Assembly: GCA_017311315.1 (NCBI GenBank)
Contig: CM029617.1
Location: 8,135,820 to 8,199,819, forward strand
DNA length: 64,000 nt
From: Dendrocalamus latiflorus
Lineage: Eukaryota; Streptophyta; Magnoliopsida; Poales; Poaceae
Direction of reading: 5' to 3'
The position numbers and the translations under genes are program-made. The notes under the pieces were generated by a model. The model saw only the letters and a program-made list of their open reading frames with translations. It did not search any database and was not told the origin of the DNA. How positions within the stretch are numbered: the stretch's first letter is position 1; every line of letters starts with the position of its first letter. Shown one piece after another: positions 34,097-45,102 of the stretch.

Positions 34097-34345
34097 ACTG
34101 CGGGAACGCGCGCGGTGGCTAAGCCTGCGCGCGCCTTCGCCGCGTACTTGCGCGTGATGAAGAAAGATTAGTGACAAACGGCGATCTTCATTACATCCCC
34201 GTTTGCGCGGGTAAGCAACTACAAGGGGTGGAGATACTAACCGTTTGCCCTTGGTGCGGCCGAAGCCTCTAGTCGCTAGACATCTGCCGGGCCCGCCAAG
34301 GCGCCTCTGAATGGCCCCGCGGACCTCCGCGCTGTGACGCCAGCT

Positions 34346-34897
34346 CTAGGAGCGCCGTTGGGCTTCGCGACGCGGGCACCTGGTACCTGGCTCGATGCGC
34401 CGGGCCATATCCTGGTCGCCTCGGACGGTGATGATGGTCCGGGGACCCGGGATCTTCATGCATAGATAGCCGTGATGTGGTACCGCGCCGAAGGAGTTGA
34501 GGATTGGGCGCCCTAATATGGCATTGTAGGGGTACGGAAGGTCGACCACGTCGAAGGTGGCATCTTCGGCCCGCACATTGTCATCTTGGCCGAAGGAGAC
34601 TTGAAGACCTATTTGGCCCAACGCCCGCAGGGGCTGTCCCCCGAAGCCCTGCAGTGGGATTCCCGAGGGCCCTAGGCGGCTTCGAGGGATCCCCATCTGG
34701 TCGAAGGCCGCCGCAAACAACATGTTCGCGGAGCTACCGCCGTCCACCAAGGCACGTCCCACGTCGCATCCCGCGATAGTGACCCGGATGACCAGGGGGT
34801 CCTGATGAGAGAAGTCCACGCCTTGGGCGTCGTCGGGTGTGAATGTAACTTCGTGCTGCGCCCAGTCCGGCGGTGCTTGCGCTGGGTATGCCGCCAC
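34346..34897 (-). CDS. Retroviral-type aspartic protease region of the gypsy element
   Basis: The 183-residue frame has the protease active site in the form ALVDGGSSANMLF (DGGSS in place of DTGA, usual for Tat-lineage elements), preceded by HQDPLVIRVTIAGCDVGR and followed by YNAILGRPILNSFGAV, where ILGRP is the expected second motif. It would cleave gag or gag-pol. After about 30 more residues the frame ends and no reverse transcriptase follows, so the polymerase has been deleted. Confidence 0.75.
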   Translation of the reverse strand: MAAYPAQAPPDWAQHEVTFTPDDAQGVDFSHQDPLVIRVTIAGCDVGRALVDGGSSANMLFAAAFDQMGIPRSRLGPSGIPLQGFGGQPLRALGQIGLQVSFGQDDNVRAEDATFDVVDLPYPYNAILGRPILNSFGAVPHHGYLCMKIPGPRTIITVRGDQDMARRIEPGTRCPRREAQRRS

Positions 34898-35235
34898 ATG
34901 ATGTAGTCTTCGCGTATAGGCCTTCTGCTGCCGTGCTGAGGCGAATCCCAGCGCAGAGCCTCCGGATATGACGTTAATGATCCTGCGGTGGGTTGCCTCC
35001 GGAGCCTGCAGCGACAGGAGGCCCTCCCGAGGCTACTATACATGAGCTTGGATCCGTAAGGTGCCTTCCTGGGGTTGCATCCCTTGCGCCTGTACCTGCA
35101 TGGGGGCCTCGTACGGGAACTGAACGTGGGTCACCGCAGGCGGACGCGTCTCCGGGTTCCTGTCCCTAGCGACGCTATCGCGGAGCGCCGCGATGGAGGT
35201 GCAGGTACGGGTATCATGATTGTCGCGGCCGTGGA

Positions 35236-36834
35236 CTACGCACCACAGTCCCTGGTGCTGGTCGTCGTAATCTCCGCGACCTTTATCGTCGCGGCCCTGC
35301 CACGGCCGCGCCCCCGGCCACGGCGCCCCCGACCGCCTCGGCCCGCGGGAACGCCCTCGTCGGAACCGCCCTCAATGTCGAGGACGTACCGGTTTCGCCT
35401 CGACCTTTGCTGGCCGCGCTTGGGCTGATCGGACGACTCCTTATGCGAGACGTCCCTGCGGTCGGGCGCAGCCCTGGACGACTCCTGCTTACGTTTTGCC
35501 TTCGAAGAACCGTCCTTCGGCGGATCTTCGGCTTTTGCCGAGGCTCCGGCCTGGTTGGTGTCGGAGTCGTCACCTTGCCTTCGCCGCACGTCTTCTTCCG
35601 CCCTGGCATATTCCTCCATTTTGTCGAAGAGCTTCGCCACCGTCTTGATTGGCTTTCGCGCATTGTACTCGGCCATCGGGCCCGGACGAAGGCCCTGTAT
35701 GGCTGCATTAACGATGGTGGTTTTATTAACGTCTTTCACTTGGCATCGAATCTTGGCGAAGCGTTTGAAGTAGTCCCGGAGCTTCTTCGAGGGTTTTTGC
35801 TTCACAGCAAAGAGTTGGTCCGCGTCGACTCGGTCGACGTAGTTTCCTTGGAAGTTGTTGTGAAGGCGGTCGCGGAGTTGCTCCCACGCGTAGATGGAGT
35901 CCGGCTCTATGGTAAAGAACCAAGAGAGCGCCACTCCTTGCAGCGCGAGGGGGAGTCCCTTCGCCTTCGTGGTGTCGTCTCCGCCCGCAGCTTCGATCGC
36001 GGTGTCGTACACGCGCACGAACTCACGGGGGTCCGTGTCGCCTTTGTACGGGTCGATGGCGCTAGGGAACTTGAAGTCTTCGGGTCATGCCGCCTGCTGC
36101 AGCCCCGCCGAAAGCGGGGACTCCGGATCTACGCGCCGTAGCGGCACGCGGCTAGACGTGGGGGCTTCGCGACTGTCCGCCCTCTCCGGCGTGGGCTCGG
36201 GCGCGATTACTGGCGCGGCCTGCTGGCTCCGAGCCTCTTGCATATCTCGGACGGCTCCGCGAAGGTCCCCTAGCTCCCGCTGGAACGCGTTGAGGGCCGC
36301 CAGTAGGGCGCTTTCCACCGCCTGTGCGGGCGGGGTCGTCGGTACTCCCAACGGGCGGATCGGCGCGGGCACGACGCGGTCGCGAGCTCCTGAGCTGCCG
36401 GTCGCTCCGTCGTGGCTACCTCGAACCGCCCGGTCCGCGCTGCCGGCGAGGGTCGCGGCGGGGGCGGCGAGGTTGGTTGTCGTTGCGTCGGCGGGGTCGG
36501 TTGTCGCCGCACCAGCGTCGACGTCTTCGACCGCCGGGTTCGTCACCGCAACGCCGGTGGCGGGGTGGGTCGTCGTGGTGCCGGTGACGAGGTTGGTCGT
36601 CGCGGTGCCGGTGACGGGGTTGGTCGTCGCGGTGCCGGTGACGGGGTTGGTCGTCGCGGTGCCGGTGACGAGGTTGGTCGTCGCGGTGCGAACGTCGCTG
36701 TCCTCGGCCACCGCGCCTGCGTCGCCACCCGTTCTCGCCGCTGCCGATGCCGAAGCCCTGGTACTCATACGACGCTCCGGCCCGGCCGCCTTCTTTCCCT
36801 TCGCCACCGCCGACGAAGCTTTTTTCGGTGCCAT
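35236..36834 (-). pseudogene. Gypsy gag with one premature stop and a frameshift
   Basis: Reading from 36834 the N-terminus is basic (MAPKKASSAVAKGKKAAG) and includes a 27-bp tandem repeat encoding TNPVTGTAT-like units. A TGA at 36085-36087 interrupts the frame, which continues in phase with FVRVYDTAIEAAGG and the capsid motifs ALQGVALSWFFTIEPDSI, LHNNFQGNY and LRDYFKRFAKIRCQV. Near 35290-35330, in the RGRGRGRGR tract, the frame slips: a zinc-knuckle-like WCVVHGRDNHDTRTC is found in another frame. It is recognisably retrotransposon gag but cannot make full-length protein as read. Confidence 0.8.
36545..36690. repeat. 27-bp coding tandem repeat in gag, about five copies
   Basis: Units of GGTGCCGGTGACGGGGTTGG type (plus strand) encode nine-residue repeats in the minus-strand gag. 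Copies differ mainly at one G/A position. Confidence 0.8.
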
Positions 36835-37143
36835 CCTTCTTCTTCGGTCTTCAGGCTTGTCCTTGTCCTCCCCACGGACGGCGCCAACTGTTGTGGCTAC
36901 GGGCCAAACAGAGAGAGAGAGAGATGGTAGTGGAGAGTGATGAAGATGAGTCTAATGGCCTGCTCGCTCCCCATGACCTGTATTCATATACACACACACA
37001 TGAGGAGTGCTTTTACAGTTATACCCTTACATCTGGTTATCCCCTCTGGGGCACTTATGTCATTACACATGGCCTATCCTAGGCCTTATGACCTCCTACC
37101 AGGCCTGCTGGGTTTAGGTGGGGGCCACCCCTACGACAGATGG

Positions 37144-38826
37144 ATATCTAAAATTAGCCTTTATTACTACTGGAATTGTTGATCAGATGTAAATTCTATT
37201 GTTATTTGTGTTTTGCACTAATCAAGAGAGGTGGTTCTAACAATTCATGGATCAAAACCTGTGTGCACTGTGTCTAATAGTCTAATTCACAGCCAGATCA
37301 TTTGTTTGCTTCCAGTAGTATTAAGACCATGTGCTGCAAAAAGAATTACATATTATTTTTAAGATTTGGTTACAATTTGTTGGCGATCCAGTTCTTGCAA
37401 TTGCGGCTCGTAAGCCCGCTTGAGCCGGCTCGAGCTAGATTTCTCACTCGTTTCCTAAACGAGCCGAGTCGCAGCTTTAGACGAGCTTAGCCATAATGCC
37501 TACACAACCTTGCGTATTATGGAGTTAAACACCCTATTCTTTCTGTCAAGTTTTGCACTAGCTCAGCCCCTTTTGTTATTTTCTAGCTGGCATGAAGTGG
37601 AATGCGGTCGCACGCGAGCAAAAACGTGCTAAAATCTCGTCAAGCTTCCCCTCGTGCGCTCGGTCTTCTCACGGTCCGGTCTCGCTTTCCTTCCCGACAA
37701 GCCAGCCCGCCGCCGTCTCCGATCGTGTGCTATGACGCGTACGAACGTCGTACGCTCCGCGCCCCAGAATCGCTCGTGACTTCTTATTCTCCTCCTCGGT
37801 CTCGCCAGCAAATTGCACAGATTAAAGCACGTCTCCTCGCCGGCCGGCTGGTGCGATGCATCGAGGGAAAAAAAAGGGGTCAACTTGTTTGGCCAGTGAG
37901 AGATAAGCACAGCCTCGATTCCACTTATGCCCCGTTCCAAACAGGGACCGTGGTTATCAGTATTGTGATATACATTATAGTATCTATGGTGAGATCGTGA
38001 TCTTGACAACAAATTATATTAGCATATAAACTCATTTTGATATTACCTATTGCTGATTTACGGTACATTAGTTTAATTTGCTTTGTTTTGCTGTTTACTT
38101 ATTGTTCTAAGGTAAAAAAAGTACTATCTTTGGCATATTGCATTTTTAGATTATTAGTTTATTAAAAATAATTAAATACGTTTTAAAAATAAACCTTAAT
38201 TCAATATAATATGAATAAGCGTACCCAAATTACAAAATTAAATTAAAAAATCTACTACAGATTTGCATATTGAGAAATATAATTTATTTTTTATATAAAA
38301 TATATATGTTTTTTTAAAAATTTGATAGAATCGTGATTCTACGATTTGATCCTACGATCCAATCCCATCAGATGAAAAAAAATCTATCTAGTATTGTGAT
38401 CCTGGCAACCTTGATAGGGACACATTGGCTTCTTAACGTATTTTTTCTTTTTATTTGTATTATCTGTAAAGAGGCAACTGTGTTTTTTATTTTATTTATT
38501 TATTTTTCTTTTAATTAAATACATCAGAAAAATTAACAGTGTCATTTAAGACAAAAGATAAATGCTTGTTTCATTGATAGCTTCTAGCTTCTACTTTTAA
38601 TTCTCTATTCCTTAATTTCATCTTTTTTAGCATTTTTAACTTTTTTTTGGGCATTTTTGCCTTTTTTCCCCCTTATATTCATTCGTATTGTCCATGATGA
38701 GTTAACATGTTTTTTCTATTTTTAAAATTTAATTATTCTAAATAAGTCGTCTTAACTATAGTAAAATATAAAACATCTATAGTAAAAAAGTTATAATTTA
38801 TTACCAAACTGAACGCCGCCAAAATC
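37144..38826. other. Intergenic, AT-rich; no gene recognised
   Basis: The stretch holds a GCTCG/CGAGC block (about 37400-37490), GC-rich short frames (37600-37870) without family signature, and at 37980-38410 repeated GTGATC and TACGATC words that may be an old inactive repeat. Confidence 0.4.
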
Positions 38827-38829
38827 TAA

Positions 38830-39529
38830 GGGCATCTCCAATGGTCTGAGTCAGCTAGCTATATGCATGTACACATCAGCATATATCCTATGTGGAGGAA
38901 AGAGAGTATGCAAAAAAAAAACCGAGCCAGCTCTTCCTTAAGCACTAGTCTATAACGCCAAACAAGACAATCTCTATAAATTCTGTGTGTGCATGTAAGC
39001 ATTAAATAGCTATCCTTATAGATAGTTCTTTAGAATGCTAGCTTTAGGCCCTGTTTGTTTCCACTTAAGATTATTATAATCTAGCTTATAATCATACGTA
39101 GAAACAAACAACCTAGATTATAAGGTAACTTATTATAATCTAATAGCCCAGATTATTGTAATCTAATAAGCTCAAAAAAGGAGCTTATTTCAGCTTATAG
39201 ATCCACCTTTTATCTTAAGAACCATAAAACTTTAGGAATATTACCCACCTTTGCCATTCATCCATCCCGCAACTCTCTTGCCTCTCTCTCAAGGACATTG
39301 TAGTCTTTAAACATTCGAATACAACAATCCATAACTCTGATAATCCAAACTGCCAAACACTTAACAACTTATTTTCCACCAGCTTATTATAATCTAGCTT
39401 ATATAATCCCCCACCTATAAGCTAGATTATAATAATCTTAAGTGGAAACAAACAGGACCTTAGTGTGTACTATATAAATAATATGAAAGTTTTATAGTTA
39501 GTTGCTAACTAGAACCATTGAAGATGCCC
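38830..39529. mobile_element. Outer Tourist-like MITE, split by another MITE
   Basis: The ends are GGGCATCTCCAATGG and, in reverse complement, GGGCATCTTCAATGG, with TSD TAA at 38827-38829 and 39530-39532. Subtracting the inner insertion leaves about 284 bp. No coding capacity. Confidence 0.8.
39047..39459. mobile_element. Inner Tourist-like MITE, 413 bp
   Basis: Inverted repeats of over 40 bp: GGCCCTGTTTGTTTCCACTT against GGTCCTGTTTGTTTCCACTT, continuing AAGATTATTATAATCTAGC on both sides. The TSD is TTA (39044-39046, 39460-39462). It lies within the outer MITE and is therefore younger. Confidence 0.92.
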
Positions 39530-39532
39530 TAA

Positions 39533-40280
39533 AAGTAAGTCACGGCATTTTGAACAGAGCCTATTTAGTCGTCTCCACGTGGGAGCTGACTTTGCAGCCT
39601 ATCCGGCCAGTGGCGTGAGATGAACCGAAACCGGCCGTGGCTCAGCCGAAATGGACAGGAAGCATATAGAAAAGGCACGAGGATGGCCATCGCGTTCCAT
39701 TATTTTTTTAGATGGCCGGGCTTTCTTGCCAGGTCGCCCTATCTCAGTCGGCTGCTCATCTTCGCGTGCAGCTGCAGGTGGGCCCCAGTTAAAGGTCGAT
39801 GTGCGTTGTCTAAAGGTCGGGTGCATTGTATGGCGGCAAGTACGTGTGGCTGGGATCTATTGTGGCTGTCAAATATCATCTTAATTTGGCTGTGAAATTG
39901 GGGAAGTACTACGTTTCAATAGGGTTTTTTCCTCCTTAGATAGCCACCATCGTGAAGTGATATACAATATATCTCTATTCGGTTGATACGTCCCCAGTGT
40001 TAACTTGATATACAAGAGGCTAAGAGGTAAAGTTGTTGTTAGGGTGAATAATTAATTGCTAGTAGTTCTTTTGATAAGAACTGGCTAGAGTGGTTGAGAA
40101 AGGACAGAGCCGGCTGACAATTTGTGTTGAACGGACAATACGGCACAACGAAGGCCACGAAGATGTGAACACACTGGATGGACCAAGAGGCACGTGCCAC
40201 GCCGTATCAGTCTTGGCCCCCTCCGTTTTTCAAGTTCACCGTAGCTTAATACTGCCAAGAGCTCAAGACGGTGTCCTCGG
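39533..40280 (+). promoter_or_regulatory. Upstream region of the VQ gene, with G-box
   Basis: No gene is supported here. A G-box core CACGTG lies at 40191-40196, about 90 bases upstream of the TATA box, consistent with stress or hormone-responsive control by bZIP or bHLH factors. That link is inference. Confidence 0.4.
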
Positions 40281-40289
40281 CTATATATG
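40281..40289 (+). promoter_or_regulatory. TATA box of the VQ gene
   Basis: CTATATATG at 40281-40289, 50 bases before the start codon, implies a leader of only about 20-30 nt. Confidence 0.65.
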
Positions 40290-40338
40290 CCATTTTGCCC
40301 GGCCGTACCTAGTAGCTATCCATCGCCGTCGTCCACCC

Positions 40339-40926
40339 ATGGCCACCGCGAGCTTCCACGGCGACGTCCGGCACAGTGGCGCCGTGGGCGGGCCCCTCGG
40401 CGTGCACGGCGCGTCACGCAAGGTCGGCAAGCCGGCGGCGCAGGCGCAGCAGCAGCGCAAGCCGGTCATCATCTACATGGTGTCCCCCAAGGTCATCCAC
40501 GTCGAGGCCCACGAGTTCATGTCGCTCGTGCAGCGGCTCACCGGCCCAGACGCCGGCGGCGACAAGAAGAGGGCGTCCCCGAGGCCGTCGGGCCCACGCA
40601 AGGGAGCCGGGAGGGCGCCACCGGTGCGCGTGAAGGCTCGCGCCCTGAACCGGCCCAGCCCAGCGGTGTCGGTGTCGGTGACGGCCACGAGGCAGCATGC
40701 CCCTCCCTCAGCGGCGGGGCCAGGACCGTCACCTTCGCCGTCGGGGTTCCTGTTCCACGACCTCAGCCCGCTCCGCGGCGAGGCGCTCAAGGGCGAGGCC
40801 TCCTTGGTTTCCCCAGACTGGCTGCACCACGTCGGCAACCATTTCTTGAGCCCCGGCGCGCCGGCTCTCGGCTCGCCGTCCGCCTTCCTCGACATCTTCG
40901 GGCCGTTATCCTCTCAGCACCAATGA
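40339..40926 (+). CDS. VQ-motif protein (MKS1/VQ8/VQ20-like)
   Basis: VQ proteins are small nuclear cofactors that bind WRKY factors and, in the MKS1 group, MAP-kinase substrates of defence signalling. The 195-residue single-exon product has the diagnostic FxxxVQxLTG as FMSLVQRLTG (about residues 55-64), preceded by IYMVSPKVIHVEAHE, which is the layout of the MKS1-like group. Proline/serine-rich low-complexity sequence follows, with SP sites that could be kinase targets. The tail SPSAFLDIFGPLSS resembles C-terminal blocks of the same group. The ATG at 40339 is chosen because the TATA box lies 50 bp upstream; an in-frame ATG further upstream gives a composition unlike the family. TGA at 40924-40926. 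Intact. Confidence 0.9.
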   Translation: MATASFHGDVRHSGAVGGPLGVHGASRKVGKPAAQAQQQRKPVIIYMVSPKVIHVEAHEFMSLVQRLTGPDAGGDKKRASPRPSGPRKGAGRAPPVRVKARALNRPSPAVSVSVTATRQHAPPSAAGPGPSPSPSGFLFHDLSPLRGEALKGEASLVSPDWLHHVGNHFLSPGAPALGSPSAFLDIFGPLSSQHQ

Positions 40927-42569
40927 TCACCGCAGCAACGTAACTGCCATGGTCACAATTAGGGTTTCTGCCCGCGTGATCTTGCACGCATGATCATCGA
41001 AATGATCGAGGTTAAATCAACTTGGTGCACGTACTGGCTAATACGTTCAGCAAACCGTAGATATTGTAGGTGCTTTATTTCCTTCGGTCGCGTGGCTTCA
41101 CAACAGCAGGAAACAAGAATTGACGCCATGGCTGCTGCAAGTGAAGAGATCGAGCTGTCTTCCATTTGTTCATCTCATATACTTTTCTTTGATTATGCTT
41201 CTGTTATTTCTCGGTGAAGCATGGATATATATGCATGGGATCGATGGCTGTAGGATTTGAACCATCCCCATGAATGCATCCATGTAATTTTTTTTGTGTG
41301 TTTTGCTTTAATTTGGTGCAGGTTTGCTCTACATTGTAATATTTGATACACTTACGAAATTTGATTTGTTGATTCGTTGATTAGTTGCGTGCAAGTTGAT
41401 TATAATTGACAGCGATTTGCTCGTGCAGCTAGCAGTAGCAGCTGGTGAATGAATCAATTAATTAGGTGCTTGGCAGAATATACGCATCCTGCTGGCGCCT
41501 GCCTTGCTATCCTACTATCCCCCCCCCCCCCCCCCCCCCCCCCCCACTGATCATCTAGATAATCTTAATCTGTACCTGTACATGGAAGCCACTCCTGCTC
41601 GAAGCTAGAAAAGCAGGTCGATTTTCGATAACTATAATTGGTATCTCTTGGTCATCATCGATAAACATATATACACCGCACAAATCAGATTAGTTGAGAT
41701 TTTAGCTGGCAATTGACAGCTTTGGTCACTTCGTTCTGCGCAGCTATTCAAGAGGAGAGCTACGTACAAAATTGCAACACCGACTGTATACATATATGAA
41801 TGGCTTAATATCTCTTTTGAAGGTAGGAATAGGAAAAACAAAGGATTGAAATGTCACGACCTGTTGAATCCCGTTGGAAACAAAAACCAAAGATATTATT
41901 CAAAAAGATATGTTTGGATGCCTTACAGAAAATATAGAAATTTTAAGATTAAATGTGAGTTGATTAGAGAGAGAATGGAGAGAGAGGAAGAGAGAAGGTA
42001 CTCTCAAAGGAATTTGTAACATGAGGTTATACTAGAATTCCTCTAAAATTTGTAGGAATTTTTTTATCCTATGAAATTCCCCTAAAACAATCCTACAAAC
42101 CAAACACTCATAGTAGGAACTTTTCTTTTAGATTGCTTATTGTATCGTCGATGATAATCAGAGGGGCGAATGATTGCGATCTATAACGGAAATTTCTTCT
42201 TTAAATTTACTGTTTTGTACAACTTACCAACACAACAAAATATAAAAAAACAAAGCGAAACAGCAAAAGAAAGAAAAAAATTATTTCTTTCTTAGGCACT
42301 GTAGCAAAGCAATGCAGAAAGCACTGTAGGTGCAGTGATTACACTGTAGCAACCTGAAGAAAACAGAGGCGTCGCTTTCTTTGCGTCACACACGCCGATG
42401 AAAATTTTCTTTTACTGTAGCAGACCGAGAAGAATCAAGTAGATTAACAATCCATGGAGAACTAGCACCGATGATTCTCTACCAGCAGATTTTAAAAAAA
42501 TTGGTATCGTCGCTTTTCAACCGCACTGTGCGCTCCGATGCTCTCTGATCACATTGACGCTCGGCCACT
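40927..42569. other. Intergenic, with a C homopolymer and a possible degraded MITE
   Basis: A run of about 27 C lies at 41519-41545. At about 41910-42115 facing GTTTGG and CCAAAC motifs bracket AT-rich DNA, perhaps an old MITE, but no convincing TSD is seen. CACTGTAG recurs at 42298-42420. No gene is supported. Confidence 0.4.
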
Positions 42570-43138
42570 GGTAAAATTTTTGCTTTTTAGTCCAAAATTT
42601 AAAAGTTTTTTACATATGGACCCTTGGAGAAAAGATTTGTAAAAATGGACCCCTAGCACGGCGCCAACTCACATGGCGCCCAGGGTACACGACACGGCGC
42701 CACGTAGGATCCACGGTGGCATAACACGGCGCCAACGCACATGGCGCCGTGACATTCATGAACGGCGCTAACGTTTGTGGCGCCGTTTACTGGGACTTAA
42801 CACCGAGCGCAGCCCCCGGCCCCCTCACTCCACTCCTCTGTTTGAACAGACTGAGCAAGAAGAGAGCAGCCTCCGCTGCCGCCCCTCTCTCCCCCCTCAA
42901 AATCCACCCCAATCCATCGATTTTCTTCGCGATTTTGCTTCCAAACCGAGCAAGCAAGGTGAGCTCCCTCTCCTCCTTTGATTTGTTGCAGTAGATATGG
43001 ATTATTTGAGGTACATTTCGTAGGGCAAAAGTTGAAACCCTAGATGAAATTAGTTGGATTTGGCTCGGTTTTAGGTTCGATTCGCAATAGATTTGCGTAA
43101 TGTATTAGCAATAATGTGTATAGATCCGTTTCTAGGGT
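42570..43138 (+). repeat. Left terminal inverted repeat of the MULE (promoter plus leader exon)
   Basis: It contains three ACGGCGCCA...TGGCGCCGT-type palindromes (42658-42790), a GC-rich leader, a splice donor GCAAG/GTGAGC at about 42957, and intron sequence with AGGGCAAAAGTTGAAACC. The right repeat repeats this in reverse complement. Confidence 0.85.
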
Positions 43139-43187
43139 TTGATTATTGTACGTAATGACTGAGATATGTTTGTTTGTTGTGCTATAG

Positions 43188-45065
43188 ATGGATAAGGTTG
43201 TGACTTTGCACCATGGTGGTACTGTGAAGAGAAATGACAATAGGGGTGTTGATTTGGAGGGCATGGAAGAGACCACATTGCTATTTACTTCACGTCCGTC
43301 GTATGGTGAGGTCATTTATCGCTTGAAAGAGAGGTTGGGATGGACAGATGAGCATGGTGATGTCGTTATGCAAGGATTGATTGATGTTGGGTCGTCAAAG
43401 GGGCCGCGTATAAAGAGATTGGTTTCGATTGGCAGCGACGGTGAATGGGATAACTATGTGGCCATTGTTTTGGACTCAGAGGTCAGAGCACCTGACTTGT
43501 TTGTGCAGAGGGTGGTGAGAGATCAATCGCCTCCTAGGGCTGCATTGGATCCCAATGACTCACCGTTGGTTGGGTCACCAGATCATGAAGAGGTCGAGGT
43601 GCAAGTTGTATCCTCGGCTCAAGTATGTGAGGTTCCATTGACTCAGGTAGAAGCTGACTCTGAGGATATCGATGACCGCTTTGTTGGTGGATTTGACGAG
43701 GAGACAGTGTTTGAGGAACCTATGGTTTGTGTAGCATCTAACAGGGTGGATGTACAGCTTGCAGGAGACGAGGCTGATTATGAGGATGCGAGGGCTGTGG
43801 ACTCAGATGATGACAGACCAGTCACAGGTTTGACGTCTAGCGAAATTGAGATGTTGAGAAGAATGTTTCCTGGCCGTGATCCACTAGTGTCCGATTATAA
43901 TGACCTGAGCAACGCACATAGGGCTGTCGCGCATGGAGGGCAAATGCAGAGGGACGTACCTAGGCCTGGGGCTAGTATCATAATTCAGAAGGGTCATGTC
44001 TTTGAGGATATGTCGGCATGGTTGAAAGAGTACTCGATCGTGCACAACCGTCCATACCGGGTTAAGAACTCATACGCCAAACGTCGGTACACCATCAAAT
44101 GTGAGAGCACAGGGTGTGCATGGAAAGTCTGTGCCAGGAAGGTGAAGGGTACGGAGAGGTTTAAGATTACAACTGTGGATGGACCCCACAGCTGTGGGTC
44201 TTCCGAGCCCAGCCAGAAACATCGTCAGTTGACTTCTCGGTTCATTGCAACCCGCCTGTACCCCATGATAAAGCACATGCCGACGATGCGCGTGGCAGCA
44301 GTGATAGAGGCCGTTAAACTAAAGTGCCACTACACAATCAAGTATGGGAAAGCATGGAGGGCGCAACAACGTGCTTTGAAGTTGATTTATGGTGATTGGG
44401 AGGAGGCGTATGAGCGTTTGCCAGCCATGTTGAACGCAATGAAAGCGGCCAATGCAGGAATGCGGTATGAGTACGTGCCTAAGCCCGATGTATGGGTTAA
44501 TGGAAGAAAGATTTTTTTTCGAGCATTCTGGTGCTTTGGTCAGTGTGTCGAGGCTTTTAAACATTGTAGGCCTGTTCTGTCAATTGATGGGACGTTCCTG
44601 TTGGGCAAGTATGAGGGAACGTTGTTGATTTCTATTGGCTGTGATGCGGACAACTCGCTTGTGCCGTTGGCTTTTGCTTTGGTGGAGAAGGAGGACAAAT
44701 CTAGTTGGGCTTGGTTTCTACGGCTTGTACGGATCCATGTGGTTGGCCCGGGGAGGGAGGTATGTGTGTTGTCTGACAGGCACGCTGGGATCTTGAGCGC
44801 CGTTGAACAGGAGTACCACTGTTTTGACCATGTGACGGGCACGTATGAGGTTGTTGAGGGTGGAGGGACAACCGAGAATGGAGAGCTCCGAGAGGCCCGA
44901 AAGCATAAGGTCGTGATTACCAAGAGGGGTAGGGCAAATCCCTTCGTTGAGGACCCACAGGAGACACACTGCGGTATGTGTGGTCTATTGGGTCACAATT
45001 CACGGACGTGTCAACGTCGTTCCACTCAGGTTAGTAGCGTTAGGTCTAGAGAGCATAATTTTTAG
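43188..45065 (+). pseudogene. mudrA-like MULE transposase with internal deletion of the catalytic end
   Basis: The frame starts at ATG 43188, directly after an acceptor GTGCTATAG, so the leader intron from the terminal repeat ends exactly at the start codon. Domains: an N-terminal MuDR-type PB1-like region (VTLHHGGTVKRNDNRG...), an acidic linker, the MuDR DNA-binding zinc region (KCESTGCAWKVCARKVKG...DGPHSCG), then the DDE transposase start with LSIDGTFLLGKYEGTL (first D) and VCVLSDRHAGILSAVEQEY (second D). At about 44815 it jumps to SWIM-flank sequence and a zinc knuckle CGMCGLLGHNSRTC. The catalytic E, the C/H cluster and the SWIM finger are gone. 625 residues remain open, so a DNA-binding but catalytically dead protein could be made. 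Confidence 0.8.
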
Positions 45066-45102
45066 ATATTTTGTTATTTTTTATCACTAACGTAATTTTG
45101 AA

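Larger units (their letters stand above)
29739..37138 (-). mobile_element. Non-autonomous Ty3/gypsy element (Tat/RIRE2-like), polymerase-less, with antisense ORF
   Basis: Short LTRs (29739-29985, 247 bp; 36889-37138, 250 bp) begin TGTTGTGGCTACGG and end CTACGACA. The 5-bp duplication GATGG flanks them (29734-29738, 37139-37143). On the minus strand the order is LTR, primer-like GTTGGCGCCGTCCGTGGGG at about 36870-36888, gag, aspartic protease, then tandem repeats and no reverse transcriptase or integrase. On the plus strand, nearer the other LTR, lies a spliced ORF. Extra antisense ORFs next to the 3' LTR are known from Tat-lineage gypsy elements. The LTRs differ by about five substitutions plus microsatellite indels, so the element is fairly young. 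Confidence 0.88.

Noticed and set aside
33661..34171. Four open frames on both strands that look like a repetitive protein
   Set aside because: A 60-bp period keeps any frame open, so the frames follow from the repeat length rather than from coding.
41910..42115. A GTTTGG...CCAAAC MITE
   Set aside because: The ends are short, no TSD can be defined and the interior is not symmetric; mentioned only as possible.
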